NCBI RefSeq assembly: GCF_000787855.1
Contig: NZ_BBPQ01000003.1
Coordinates: forward strand, 8,760-69,851
From: Streptacidiphilus anmyonensis
GTDB lineage: Bacteria; Actinomycetota; Actinomycetes; Streptomycetales; Streptomycetaceae
DNA: 61,092 nt
Direction of reading: 5' to 3'
A program made the position numbers and the translations under genes. Positions 23,303 to 31,279 of the stretch are shown piece after piece (the stretch's first letter is position 1; every line of letters begins with the position of its first letter). The notes under the pieces are model-generated. The model was not told where the DNA came from. It made no database searches and saw only the letters and a program-made list of their open reading frames with translations.

Positions 23303-24562
23303 ATGACCGAGTGGGAAGGCCCGGCACGGCGCATGCTGGCCGACCTGCTCTCGGCCAGCCACCTCATGCCGCTGGAGATGCTTCCCGAGGCCCTGGATCT
23401 CTGCGGCGCCCCGGCCGGATTCCCCGCTTCCCGGGTGTATCTCGCGGACCTGGAGCTGCGGAACCTCCGGCTGCTGACCGGCCGTGGTCCTGACGCCGGC
23501 CAGGACCCGGGGGCAGACCCGCCGGAGCTGCGGATCGACGGCACCGTGGCAGGGCGCGCCTACCAGACGGGGGAGATCCTTCCGGCCGGTCCGGAGCGGA
23601 GCGACGGCCGTCGCCCCTGGTGGGTCCCGATGCTGAACGGGACCGAACGCCTGGGAGTGCTGCAGGTCTCCACCACCCGGGACGACGACGCGGTGCGCGA
23701 GGACGCCGAAGCCCTCGCCGCGCTCACCGCCCTGGTCATCGCCGGCAAGCGCGACCGCAGCGACTCGTACGCCCGTCTCACCCGGACCGCGCCCATGGCG
23801 GTAGGGGCCGAGATGCAGTGGCACCTGATGCCGCCGCGCACCTACGCCGACGGGCGCGTGGTCATCGCGGCCGCGCTGGAGCCCGCCTACCAGGTCAGCG
23901 GCGACGCCTACGACTACGCCACCGCCGGAACCCACGTCCATCTGTCGATCTTCGATGCCATGGGCCACGACACGGCAGCAGGGCTGACCGCGAATCTGGC
24001 CATGGCCACCTGCCGCAGCTCCCGGCGCCAGGGGTGTGGCCTGGTGGAGACGAGTGAGCGGATCGAGGCGGACCTGATCGAGCAGTTCCACCACCAGCGC
24101 TACGCCACCGCCATCCTCGCCGATCTGGACACCGACACCGGGGCGTTCACGTTCGTCAACCGCGGTCACCACCTGCCCCTGATCATCCGCGCCGGGCGCT
24201 GGACGAGTCGGCTGCGGTGCGCGCCGGCGCACCCCATGGGCACCGACCTCGGCCTCCGGGTGTCCCTGTGCCGCGAGCAACTGGAGCCCGGCGACCGGAT
24301 CGTCATGTACACCGACGGCATCACCGAGGCCAGACGAGCCGGTGGCCCCGAGTTCGGCCTCGCCCGCTTCGTCGAGCTTCTCATCCGCTACCACGCCGAC
24401 GGACTGCCCGTCCCCGAGACGCTGCGCCGCGTCGTCCACGCGGTCCTCGACCACCACCAGGGGCGACTCCAGGACGACGCCACCATCCTGTTCTGCGAGT
24501 GGCTGGGAACGGACACCCGGCCCTCCGCGGAGGCCGCGGACCTGACGGGGCTGCCCACGTGA
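23303..24562 (+). CDS. SpoIIE/RsbU-type PP2C serine phosphatase with GAF-like sensor domain
   Basis: 419 residues. Residues 1-150 resemble a degenerate GAF domain (strand PWWVPMLNGTERLGVLQVS near 106-124). The SpoIIE phosphatase domain (about 165-405) shows SGDAYDYA, the metal site IFDAMGHDTAAGLTA, TFVNRGHHLPLII, IVMYTDGITEARR and QDDATILFCEW. Such proteins dephosphorylate STAS anti-anti-sigma factors and so release alternative sigma factors. The STAS protein at 31280-31681 is a possible but unlinked partner. GGAGG about 8 nt before ATG 23303 is a strong ribosome binding site. Confidence 0.88.
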   Translation: MTEWEGPARRMLADLLSASHLMPLEMLPEALDLCGAPAGFPASRVYLADLELRNLRLLTGRGPDAGQDPGADPPELRIDGTVAGRAYQTGEILPAGPERSDGRRPWWVPMLNGTERLGVLQVSTTRDDDAVREDAEALAALTALVIAGKRDRSDSYARLTRTAPMAVGAEMQWHLMPPRTYADGRVVIAAALEPAYQVSGDAYDYATAGTHVHLSIFDAMGHDTAAGLTANLAMATCRSSRRQGCGLVETSERIEADLIEQFHHQRYATAILADLDTDTGAFTFVNRGHHLPLIIRAGRWTSRLRCAPAHPMGTDLGLRVSLCREQLEPGDRIVMYTDGITEARRAGGPEFGLARFVELLIRYHADGLPVPETLRRVVHAVLDHHQGRLQDDATILFCEWLGTDTRPSAEAADLTGLPT

Positions 24563-24716
24563 CCGGAGGTCCCGGTGGCGCTCAGCCGCCTGGGCGGTCC
24601 GACGCGGGCCGGGCCAGGCTCGCCCAGGAAGGCCGACGACTCGGTGGGTGAAACGCCGCCGTGGGGGCAGACGCGGCGTGGGGGAGTCTTCAGCTTCCGA
24701 CAGGAGATGAGCAACC

Positions 24717-24890
24717 ATGAGCGCTGGCAAGAAGATCAAGCACACGGCGCAGACCGCGAAGGGCAAGGCCGAGGAGGCAGCAGGCAAGTCGGTCGGCAAC
24801 GAGCGCCTGGTGGCCAAGGGCAAGGCCGAGCAGATCAAGGGCGACCTGGGCCAGGCCGGGCAGAAGGCGAAGGACGCCGTGAAGCACTGA
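24717..24890 (+). CDS. CsbD-like stress protein, 57 residues
   Basis: A short, lysine- and alanine-rich, probably unfolded protein with two copies of the CsbD motif KGKAEEAAGKSVGNERL / KGKAEQIKGDLGQAG. CsbD proteins are general-stress proteins under SigB-type control in many bacteria; the molecular job is unknown. AGGAG lies 10 nt upstream of ATG 24717. A bidirectional hairpin follows before the gas vesicle operon. Confidence 0.9.
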   Translation: MSAGKKIKHTAQTAKGKAEEAAGKSVGNERLVAKGKAEQIKGDLGQAGQKAKDAVKH

Positions 24891-24906
24891 TGCTTCGTCG
24901 TGCCGA

Positions 24907-24940
24907 GACCGCCTTCCGCGTGCCCACGTGGGAGGCGGTC
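24907..24940. terminator. Hairpin between csbD-like gene and gvpK
   Basis: GACCGCCTTCC (24907-24917) pairs with GGGAGGCGGTC (24930-24940) with one G-U position and a 12-nt loop. It separates the convergent CsbD-like gene and gas vesicle operon. Confidence 0.6.
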
Positions 24941-24956
24941 CCATGTTCCGGTCGTT

Positions 24957-25361
24957 TCACTCAGGGGGCGGGAGCAGGGTGCCGAGCGGGCCGAGGTCGA
25001 GGTTGAGGTCACCGAGGGTCAGGCCGTAGCGGGTGCAGAGCTCCGTCATGCGGTCATGGAGGGCCATGAGCGTGCTTCCGAGGACTTCTTCCTGCGCGGC
25101 CGTGAGGTCGCCGGTCTCGACGCGGCGCAGGGCCTGACGCTCGATCAGTTGACGGAGAAGCTCGACGATGGTCAGGACGAGTTTCATGAGGTCGCGTTCG
25201 ACGGTGTCAGGGCCGGTGGCGATCCTTTGTGGCCGGGATCCGGAAGCGGAGAGCAGGGGTTGAGGGACAGCGCGGGGCGTGGCCGGGAGCAGTCTGACGG
25301 CACGGTTCGCCGCCTCGGCGATCTCGTCGAAGCGATCAGAGTGGGACGTTCCGCCGGTCAT
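24957..25361 (-). CDS. gvpK: Gas vesicle protein GvpK
   Basis: 134 residues with the GvpK core TVERDLMKLVLTIVELLRQLIERQALRRVETGDL at about 52-85 and ALHDRMTELCTRYGLTLGDLNLDLGPLG near the end. GvpK is needed for gas vesicle assembly in several bacteria and is the last gene of the operon here. It starts inside the stop of the preceding gvpS (ATGA). The N-terminal 45 residues are low in complexity and poorly conserved. Confidence 0.93.
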   Translation of the reverse strand: MTGGTSHSDRFDEIAEAANRAVRLLPATPRAVPQPLLSASGSRPQRIATGPDTVERDLMKLVLTIVELLRQLIERQALRRVETGDLTAAQEEVLGSTLMALHDRMTELCTRYGLTLGDLNLDLGPLGTLLPPPE

Positions 25362-25600
25362 GGGAGCGTGGGTGGGTGCGGCGCGCCCGAGACCCAGGGC
25401 GCGGGGTGCTGCCCGCTGACGGACACGATCAGTGCGCGCAGCGAGATCCGGACGAGGTCGATGTCGGCGATCGACAGGACGATGTCGCCGGTGAGCACGA
25501 CGCCGCTGCCGAGCAGGCGGTCGAGCAGGTCGATCAGTGCCACCTGCCGCTGAGGCAGGGAGGCGCCGGGGTTCGCCGGCAGGCTGTCGGCTGCCTTCAC
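25358..25600 (-). CDS. gvpS: Gas vesicle protein GvpS (GvpA/GvpJ paralogue)
   Basis: 80 residues, a GvpA-family domain: VALIDLLDRLLGSGVVLTGD then IVLSIADIDLVRISLRALIVSV. GvpA, GvpJ and GvpS share this fold; the shorter paralogues are minor structural or cap proteins. The GTG start at 25600 overlaps the stop of gvpL (GTGA), with GAGGAGGAG about 8 nt upstream. The name follows streptomycete gvp operons, where the order is J-L-S-K. Confidence 0.85.
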   Translation of the reverse strand: MKAADSLPANPGASLPQRQVALIDLLDRLLGSGVVLTGDIVLSIADIDLVRISLRALIVSVSGQHPAPWVSGAPHPPTLP

Positions 25601-26391
25601 GGTGCGGACTCCTCCTCTTGCTCGGGGGCGGCGAAGGAGTAGGGGGCCCAGGGGCCGGTGACAGCCACTCTCACGCCGGGCAGGCCGTCGGTCGACCGGA
25701 TCACGGCGGCACGGAAGGCCTCCGCTTGTTCCACGGGGACGAGATAGGCGTCGTTGGTGACGTTGGCGCCGGGCTCGGACGCAAGATCGCCCTGCTGGAC
25801 GCGGTGGCGGACGTGGTCGACGGCGTGGAGCCGGGCGGCCGCGTCGATCCGCTCGGCGGCAGTCCGAGCCGCCCGGTATCCGTCCTGCCGAAGGTCTTGT
25901 TCGACACGGCGATGGCGGAGGTAGGCACGCCCGGGGCCGAGGTCTGCCGGCGGGGGAGGGGGTGGCGCGGCAGCGGCGTCGACATAGAGCTTGACTCCCC
26001 ATTCAAGTCGGCCGGCCAGTCGGGCCAGGCGGTCGAGGAAGGCGTCCTGGCGTTCGTCGAGAACGGCGCGGACCCGGTCGTCGTCCAGGTAGACCGTGGC
26101 CAGCCGTAGCGGCAGCACGGTGGTGCGCGCGGCGATCTCCTCGATCACGTGGTGGTGGGCACGCGCGACTTCCTCCAGCCAAGGGAGCTCCTCCAGGTGG
26201 CGCCGGAGCGCAGCCTCGTCGAACTCCGCGGCCGGCACCGGGCTCACGGCGGCGACGACAGCACCGCCGGACGTGGACTGCACGAGGTGGACCTGCGAGG
26301 CCGCTACCCCGGGGAGGGTGGCGACGACGTGCCGCAGCCCTTCGCTGTCCAAGGCGACGGCGTAGGTGTAGGCGAGGTACGGGCCGGTCAT
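25597..26391 (-). CDS. gvpL: Gas vesicle protein GvpL (GvpF/L family)
   Basis: 264 residues of the GvpF/GvpL family: an N-terminal YLAYTYAVALDSEGLR strand, HHHVIEEIAARTTVLPLRLATVY near 85-105 and a C-terminal ferredoxin-like half ending with LPGVRVAVTGPWAPYSF. GvpF/L proteins are accessory assembly factors that contact GvpA. A Pro/Ala-rich linker (AAAAPPPPPPA near 140) is unusual. ATG 26391 overlaps the end of gvpJ. Confidence 0.92.
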   Translation of the reverse strand: MTGPYLAYTYAVALDSEGLRHVVATLPGVAASQVHLVQSTSGGAVVAAVSPVPAAEFDEAALRRHLEELPWLEEVARAHHHVIEEIAARTTVLPLRLATVYLDDDRVRAVLDERQDAFLDRLARLAGRLEWGVKLYVDAAAAPPPPPPADLGPGRAYLRHRRVEQDLRQDGYRAARTAAERIDAAARLHAVDHVRHRVQQGDLASEPGANVTNDAYLVPVEQAEAFRAAVIRSTDGLPGVRVAVTGPWAPYSFAAPEQEEESAP

Positions 26392-26825
26392 GGTTCGCCT
26401 CGCGAGGCCGGGCGGGACCTCGGCTGTGCGCGCTTCGCAGGCGCGCGGCGGCGCAGAGGCGGCTCATCCGCGTCCGCTGCGGGCGGCAGGGCCGGGCCCG
26501 CGCGCAGCGTCTCGATCTCTTCGCGCAGACGTCGGTTCTCCTGCTCCAGCGGCTCGGGGCTTGCCGCGCGCGACGACAGTGACGGGTCGTGCTCCCACCA
26601 GTCGATCCCCATCTCCTTGGCCTTGTCCACGGAGGCGATCAGCAGACGGAGCTTGATGGTGAGCAGCTCGATGTCGAGGAGGTTGATCTGGATGTCACCG
26701 GCGATGACGATGCCCTTGTCCAGCACGCGCTCCAGGATGTCGGCGAGACTGGCCGACGACTGCCCGCCTGGAGGAGCCGACCTGGAGGGAAAGGAACCCA
26801 GCCGGTCGGCGAGCGGATCAGTCAT
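26388..26825 (-). CDS. gvpJ: Gas vesicle protein GvpJ (GvpA family)
   Basis: 145 residues. The GvpA-like domain (about 25-75) reads SLADILERVLDKGIVIAGD then IQINLLDIELLTIKLRLLIASVDKAKEMGIDWW; a coiled-coil-like segment (EPLEQENRRLREEIETLRAG) and a basic Pro/Arg tail follow. GvpJ is a minor structural protein needed for vesicle shape or nucleation. It overlaps gvpG upstream (4 bp) and gvpL downstream. Confidence 0.92.
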   Translation of the reverse strand: MTDPLADRLGSFPSRSAPPGGQSSASLADILERVLDKGIVIAGDIQINLLDIELLTIKLRLLIASVDKAKEMGIDWWEHDPSLSSRAASPEPLEQENRRLREEIETLRAGPALPPAADADEPPLRRRAPAKRAQPRSRPASRGEP

Positions 26826-27082
26826 GGTGACGCCGCCCCCTTCCGGAGCCCCCGGGCTCTGATCTCCTCGAGGCGGTCGAGGAGCTCGTCCTCGCGCTGG
26901 TCGAAGGTCTCGTCGTCGACCTCACCGGCCAGCAGAGCCTTCTCCAGGTCGGCGAGCTCTCGTTCGACACGACCCGGGTCGTAGTACTCGTTCTCCGCCT
27001 GCTCCACGACGCGTTCCAGCACCCAGACGGTGCCGCGCACCGGGGCCAGGGGGAGAGTCAGTATCTGGGCGAGCAGGCCCAC
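26822..27082 (-). CDS. gvpG: Gas vesicle protein GvpG
   Basis: 86 residues, the usual GvpG length: MGLLAQILTLPLAPVRGTVWVLERVVEQAENEYYDP followed by an acidic helical hairpin (ADLEKALLAGEVDDETFDQREDELLDRL). GvpG is an accessory factor for assembly. It lies 16 bp after gvpF and overlaps gvpJ. Confidence 0.93.
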   Translation of the reverse strand: MGLLAQILTLPLAPVRGTVWVLERVVEQAENEYYDPGRVERELADLEKALLAGEVDDETFDQREDELLDRLEEIRARGLRKGAASP

Positions 27083-27098
27083 GGCGCTTCCTTTCGAC

Positions 27099-27812
27099 TC
27101 ACACGAAGCTGTAGGCGGGCAGTGGACCGTACAGCCGGATCTCGACCTCGTCGCCGAGTGCGCCTGCGAGGCCCTTCTCGGCGGTGAGGAAGAGTTGCTC
27201 GTGCTCCCGGTCCACCAGGAAGGAGACGCTCAGGAAGTCCTTGCCGGTCGGTCCGGAGCCCAACTCCTGGCGCGCGTAGGGCCGCAAGGCCTCGGTGATT
27301 CCCGTGGCCAGGGCGTCCTGGCGAGCCTGCACCTCCTGAGCCACCATTTCGCCGAGGGCCAGCGGGAGATCGGGGCTTGCGTCGCCGCCGGTGATCTCGT
27401 CGTTGAGCTGCCGTGCCTCCGGTGTGTCCAGGAGGATCTGCCGAAGCAGGGCGTCCTCGTCGACCGCAGCCTTCAGGTGGTACTCGGCGCAGCCTTCCAG
27501 CGCGGTGAGCGCGCCCGTGTACTCCTCACGGCGTTCGCTCAGCGCGGTCTGGACGGCCGAGTCGTCCGGAGCGGTGAGGCCGAAGCGCAGCGGGAGCACC
27601 GTGCCTTCGGCCATGAGCCGTTCCTGCACGCTCTGGTGTGCTGTCAGGTCCCGACGTTTGGGCCGCAGATCGGCCGGCGCGTCGCTGACGACCGCGCAGA
27701 GCGGTCCGGCACAGACGCTTCGGAGGGCCGAGGGCGGCTCGCCCACGCCGACCAGGCCGTCGAGGCTACGCGGATGGGTGGCGGCGGTGATGGAGTACAC
27801 GTAGACGGCCAC
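27099..27812 (-). CDS. gvpF: Gas vesicle protein GvpF (GvpF/L family)
   Basis: 237 residues beginning VAVYVYSITAATHPRSL, with the family block MAEGTVLPLRFGLTA (near 80-94), a central acidic helical region, and a C-terminal domain ending VEIRLYGPLPAYSFV. GTG 27812 is only 1 nt past the gvpA stop and has GGGAGGA 5 nt upstream within the end of gvpA, so it is translationally coupled. It and gvpL represent the two GvpF/L paralogues normally present. Confidence 0.92.
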   Translation of the reverse strand: MAVYVYSITAATHPRSLDGLVGVGEPPSALRSVCAGPLCAVVSDAPADLRPKRRDLTAHQSVQERLMAEGTVLPLRFGLTAPDDSAVQTALSERREEYTGALTALEGCAEYHLKAAVDEDALLRQILLDTPEARQLNDEITGGDASPDLPLALGEMVAQEVQARQDALATGITEALRPYARQELGSGPTGKDFLSVSFLVDREHEQLFLTAEKGLAGALGDEVEIRLYGPLPAYSFV

Positions 27813-27813
27813 G

Positions 27814-28260
27814 TCATTCCTCCCGTCGTCGGGCGGGCCTGCGGGCCGGCCGCTCCCGCTTGGGTGCGGGGGCCTTCTCCCGGTCCTCGTCCTCGTCGTC
27901 GTGCCCGCCGCGCAGGGTGTCGGTGACGGCCTCCATCGCGCCGGACAAGGCCCCCTTGCTCTTCCCGTGGGCGCCACCCTCGGTGACCTCCCCGACGATG
28001 TCGGTGAGTTGGGTCGGCGCCTTGCGGCCCGCCTCCAGGTCCAGGCGGTTGCAGGCCTCGGCGAAGCGCAGGTAGGTGTCGACGCTGGCGACGACGATCC
28101 GGATGTCGATCTTCAGGATCTCGATCCCGACCAGTGAGACCCGGATGAAGACATCGATCACCAGACCGCGGTCGAGAATGAGTTCGAGAATGTCGTAGAG
28201 ACTGCCGGTGCTTCCGCCACCGCGGGAAACACTGGTCTGGCTTTGCGGCACCACCGTCAC
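27814..28260 (-). CDS. gvpA: Gas vesicle structural protein GvpA
   Basis: 148 residues. The structural domain (about 20-70) is LYDILELILDRGLVIDVFIRVSL then VGIEILKIDIRIVVASVDTYLRFAEACNRL, the standard GvpA amphipathic arrangement that forms the ribs of the shell. The tail (70-148) is Glu/Asp then Pro/Arg-rich (PAPKRERPARRPARRREE) and about twice as long as in cyanobacterial GvpA, as seen in other actinobacteria. It is the second gene of the operon, 68 bp after gvpO. Confidence 0.94.
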   Translation of the reverse strand: MTVVPQSQTSVSRGGGSTGSLYDILELILDRGLVIDVFIRVSLVGIEILKIDIRIVVASVDTYLRFAEACNRLDLEAGRKAPTQLTDIVGEVTEGGAHGKSKGALSGAMEAVTDTLRGGHDDEDEDREKAPAPKRERPARRPARRREE

Positions 28261-28328
28261 GGGTGCCTCCTTTCACCGCCCCTGGGCGTGAGCCGGGCGG
28301 ATGTCGCCCCGCTGACGCAGCATGCGCG

Positions 28329-28694
28329 TCACGCGGGTCGGTCGACCTGCCCCCTGGTGTAGCGGCGTATCCGCTGGTAGGCGAGCAGTTCGCCGTCCTT
28401 GTCGAGCGTGACGCGGTAGCTCGCCATCACGCTGGTCGTGTCCGGGATGCGTTCCAGCTCCATCACCTCCACTTCGGCCTGCCAGCCGTCGTCGGTGGGC
28501 TTCAACGCCGACACGGAGTCCGGTGTCCGGCCGAGGAGTTCGGCGAGTTGCTCGGCGGCGTAGCGCATCGCGCGTGCTGCCGGGACCCGCCGAGGGCGCG
28601 CCACGCTTCGGCGGCGAGGCGCGGCACGTCGTTCGGGCGCGTCCTCACCCGCGGATTCGCGACGCCGTGCGCCGTCGTCCTTGTCTGCGGCCAT
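28329..28694 (-). CDS. gvpO: Gas vesicle protein GvpO
   Basis: 121 residues: a basic Arg-rich N-terminus (RRAAPRRRSVARPRRVPAAR) and the GvpO core AEQLAELLGRTPDSVSALKP ... GWQAEVEVMELERIPDTTSVMASYRV. GvpO is an accessory factor, possibly regulatory, and the first gene of streptomycete gas vesicle operons. The operon promoter must lie in the 306-bp divergent region to 29000. Confidence 0.92.
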   Translation of the reverse strand: MAADKDDGARRRESAGEDAPERRAAPRRRSVARPRRVPAARAMRYAAEQLAELLGRTPDSVSALKPTDDGWQAEVEVMELERIPDTTSVMASYRVTLDKDGELLAYQRIRRYTRGQVDRPA

Positions 28695-29000
28695 GTTCCT
28701 GGTTCCTGCTCCGAGTCGGAGACGTGCCTTCTGCTCTCATGCGTGAATGAATTCCTGCCTGCGCTGCGCGTCTTCCCCCGGCCCAGAAAATTCACGCACC
28801 TGATTTCCGCTGGGCGCGACATCGGTCCCTGGCGAGGGTGGCGAGGGTGGCGGTGCCAGGTTTGTCCCGAACAGCGTGGGTAGACGCCGGCGCGACAAGA
28901 GACCAGGACGCCCCCGCCTCCGAGGTGGAGCGGGTCCGTGCTGCCTGCGACGTGCGGTGCCCGACCGAAAAGGGGCACGGGCCGAAGGAAAGAAGACCTC
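28695..29000. promoter_or_regulatory. Divergent control region of the gas vesicle locus
   Basis: Separates gvpO (minus) from two co-transcribed genes (plus). It contains an exact 9-bp inverted repeat, TGCGTGAAT at 28740-28748 and ATTCACGCA at 28790-28798, spaced by 41 bp, which could be paired regulator sites that control both directions. I could not fix -35/-10 boxes with confidence. Confidence 0.5.
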
Positions 29001-29936
29001 ATGAACGACACCACCAAAGTCGCTCTGGCGGCTGCGATCGCCGGTGGATACATACTCGGGCGCGTAAAGAAGGGTCGGCTCGCCTTTGCCGCGGCGACGT
29101 ACATCGCCGGTCGAAGGTTCGGACTCGAACCGCGTCAGCTCGCGACGGAAGGGCTTCGGAAACTGGGTGAGGTGCCCCAGGTGGCCGAGCTCAACGAGCA
29201 GGTGAGGGGGGAACTGTTGGAGACGGGCAAGCGGGCCTTGGTCGCCGCCGCCAACCGACACGTCGGGGAGATCGCGGACTCGCTGAGGGAGCGCACCCTC
29301 AACGTCGGCAAGCCGAAGGACGAGGACGACGAGGAAGAGGAGTGGGAGGACGAGGAGCCCGGAGACGAAGAGTCACGGGACGAGGAGGACGAGTGGGAGG
29401 ACGAGGAGGCGGAGGACGAGGACGAATCGGAGGCGGAGGCGGAGGACGAGGAGCCGGAGGAAGAGCCGGAGCCTCGCAAGGAGCCTGCGCCGCGAGCACG
29501 ACGCCGCACCGCCACGAGCGGCGACCGCGCGCGGCGGCGTACCTCGCGGTCGTCGGAAGACCAGAACGAGGAGAAGCCCCGCGAGCCGGAGGAGCCGCCC
29601 AAGCAACGGGCGTCGCGAAGCCGGACCGCGACCAGTGGCGACCGCCCGGCGCGGCGCGCCTCGCGGGCGGCTCCGCGGGCCGAGGCCAAGCCCCCGCCTG
29701 ACAGCAAGCCCGTGAAGAGGGCGCCTGCCAAGAAGACGGCCGCGAGCGCCAAGAAGGCCCCGGCGAAGAAGACGGGGACCCCCGCCAAGCGCTCGACGGG
29801 CCGCGCGGCGCCGGCCAAGGCGCCGGCGAAGAAGACCGCCGGCGCGAAGTCCGCTGCTCCGGCGAAGAAGACCGCGGCCAGGAAGACCGCGGCCAAGAAG
29901 ACCACCGCCGGCAAGTCCTCCACCCGCGGGAGGTAG
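29001..29936 (+). CDS. Gas-vesicle-linked protein: membrane anchor, acidic middle, histone-H1-like tail
   Basis: 311 residues with three unlike parts. Residues 6-25 are a hydrophobic helix (KVALAAAIAGGYILGRV), then about 80 helical residues. Residues 103-160 are almost only Asp/Glu. Residues 160-311 turn into Arg/Ser repeats (RRTATSGDR twice, PARRASRAAPRAE) and then a Lys/Ala/Pro tail of PAKKTA-type units as in bacterial histone-H1-like proteins. Family unknown to me. The tail might bind nucleic acid or the acidic shell proteins. Its stop lies 3 nt before the next gene, so the two form an operon that diverges from gvpO. Confidence 0.7.
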   Translation: MNDTTKVALAAAIAGGYILGRVKKGRLAFAAATYIAGRRFGLEPRQLATEGLRKLGEVPQVAELNEQVRGELLETGKRALVAAANRHVGEIADSLRERTLNVGKPKDEDDEEEEWEDEEPGDEESRDEEDEWEDEEAEDEDESEAEAEDEEPEEEPEPRKEPAPRARRRTATSGDRARRRTSRSSEDQNEEKPREPEEPPKQRASRSRTATSGDRPARRASRAAPRAEAKPPPDSKPVKRAPAKKTAASAKKAPAKKTGTPAKRSTGRAAPAKAPAKKTAGAKSAAPAKKTAARKTAAKKTTAGKSSTRGR

Positions 29937-29939
29937 GCC

Positions 29940-31028
29940 ATGGCCACCACGGATCGCAAGGCGCCCGACACTTCGGGCTTCGACAAGCTGCGCGAAGAAG
30001 TCCTCCACTATCTCGGGGCCCAACTGGAGAACCTGGTCGAAAAGGCCGGCGACAAGGTCGCCGACGTCACGAGCGAGCTCGGCGACGTCGTCGAGAACGG
30101 CGGGGTGCTGCCCAAAGTCGGCGCACGCGTCCTGCAGGGAGATTCCCCCGCCAAGGCCTTCATCGGGGAGAAGGCCAAGAGCATCAAGGACAACGTCGTC
30201 GACAAGGTCAAGGGGGCGTTCGGCGGCGGCAAGCCAGGACGGAAGTCCGGCAAGAAGCCGATGAACATCGTCGAGACGATCGATGTCGGCGTGCCGCTGC
30301 GTACCGCCTACGACCACTGGACCACCTACGAGGACTTCAGCGGCTTCGCCAAGGGCGTGCAGAGCGTCTCCCAGGGCGACGAGGTCACCACCGACTGGAA
30401 CGTCAAGGTCGGGCCCTCCAAGCGCAGCTTCAAGGCGACCGTCCAGGAGCAGGTACCCGACGACCGCATCGTGTGGACCTCGCAGGGCGCCAAGGGCAGC
30501 ACTCGTGGTGCTGTGAGCTTCCACGAGCTCACACCCAACCTGACCCGCATCGTCCTCGTCGTCGAGTACTACCCTGCGGGCTTCTTCGAGAAGACCGGAA
30601 ACATCTGGCGGGCCCAGGGCCGCCGTATGCGCCTGGACTTCAAGAACTTCCAGCGCCACGTCTCCCTCACCAACGACGAGGTCGAAGGCTGGCGCGGCGA
30701 GATCCGCGACGGTGAGGTCGTCCGGACCCACGACGAGGCGATGGAGGACGAGGAGGCCGATCAGGAGCAGACGGAGAGCGAGGACGGCGACGACGCCTAC
30801 GAAGGCGACGACGAGGACGCCTACGACGACGAGTACGAGGACGAGTACGAGGACGAGGAAGACAACGAAGACGAGGGCGAAGAGCCCGAGGACGAAGTCG
30901 CCTACGACGATGGGGATGACGCCTACGACGACGAGGAGCTGGAAGCCGAGGACGAGGAACCCGAGGCCCCCGGATCACGCCCGACTGCCGGCCGCAGGAG
31001 GTCGTCGAGGGCCCGCGCCGACGCTTGA
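29940..31028 (+). CDS. SRPBCC domain protein with a long acidic tail, gas-vesicle-linked
   Basis: 362 residues. An N-terminal amphipathic region (1-110) with LREEVLHYLGAQLENLVEKAGDKVADV, then an SRPBCC/START-like domain (110-250: VETIDVGVPLRTAYDHWTTY ... RLDFKNFQRHVS), then about 100 residues of nearly unbroken Asp/Glu/Tyr repeats (DAYDDEYEDEYEDE) and a short basic end. I recall SRPBCC proteins next to gvp operons in other streptomycetes; their role is not established. The acidic tail could pair with the basic tail of the upstream partner. Confidence 0.75.
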   Translation: MATTDRKAPDTSGFDKLREEVLHYLGAQLENLVEKAGDKVADVTSELGDVVENGGVLPKVGARVLQGDSPAKAFIGEKAKSIKDNVVDKVKGAFGGGKPGRKSGKKPMNIVETIDVGVPLRTAYDHWTTYEDFSGFAKGVQSVSQGDEVTTDWNVKVGPSKRSFKATVQEQVPDDRIVWTSQGAKGSTRGAVSFHELTPNLTRIVLVVEYYPAGFFEKTGNIWRAQGRRMRLDFKNFQRHVSLTNDEVEGWRGEIRDGEVVRTHDEAMEDEEADQEQTESEDGDDAYEGDDEDAYDDEYEDEYEDEEDNEDEGEEPEDEVAYDDGDDAYDDEELEAEDEEPEAPGSRPTAGRRRSSRARADA

Positions 31029-31070
31029 CGAGGGCTTCGGGACCAGTACACCGAGCTTGGCCGCCTGTTG

Positions 31071-31130
31071 CCGCATGGTCGAGTGAAACGACGTCACCGC
31101 CGTGGCGTTCGTCCGCGCTCGACCATGCGG
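31071..31130. terminator. Long inverted repeat after the gas-vesicle-linked operon
   Basis: CCGCATGGTCGAG (31071-31083) and CTCGACCATGCGG (31118-31130) are exact 13-bp arms around 34 nt, in the 251-bp gap between the plus-strand operon and the convergent STAS gene. Probably a terminator. The rest of the gap shows no gene. Confidence 0.55.
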
Positions 31131-31279
31131 CTGCGTGGCGGCTGGGACCGGGGTCGATCGTCAGATCCTCGTTGCCGTCCAGGGCTTCCGTGCTACGGAA
31201 CGGATGCGACAGCAGTGCCCACCGGCCCCGGCCCGCGCGCGATCGTGTCTGTCCGCGCTTGCGTCGGCCTCCGGAGGGC

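Noticed and set aside
29342-29701. Arg/Gly-rich plus-strand ORF in the acidic region
   Set aside because: Produced by reading GAG/GAC repeats of the acidic block in another frame; not a separate gene.
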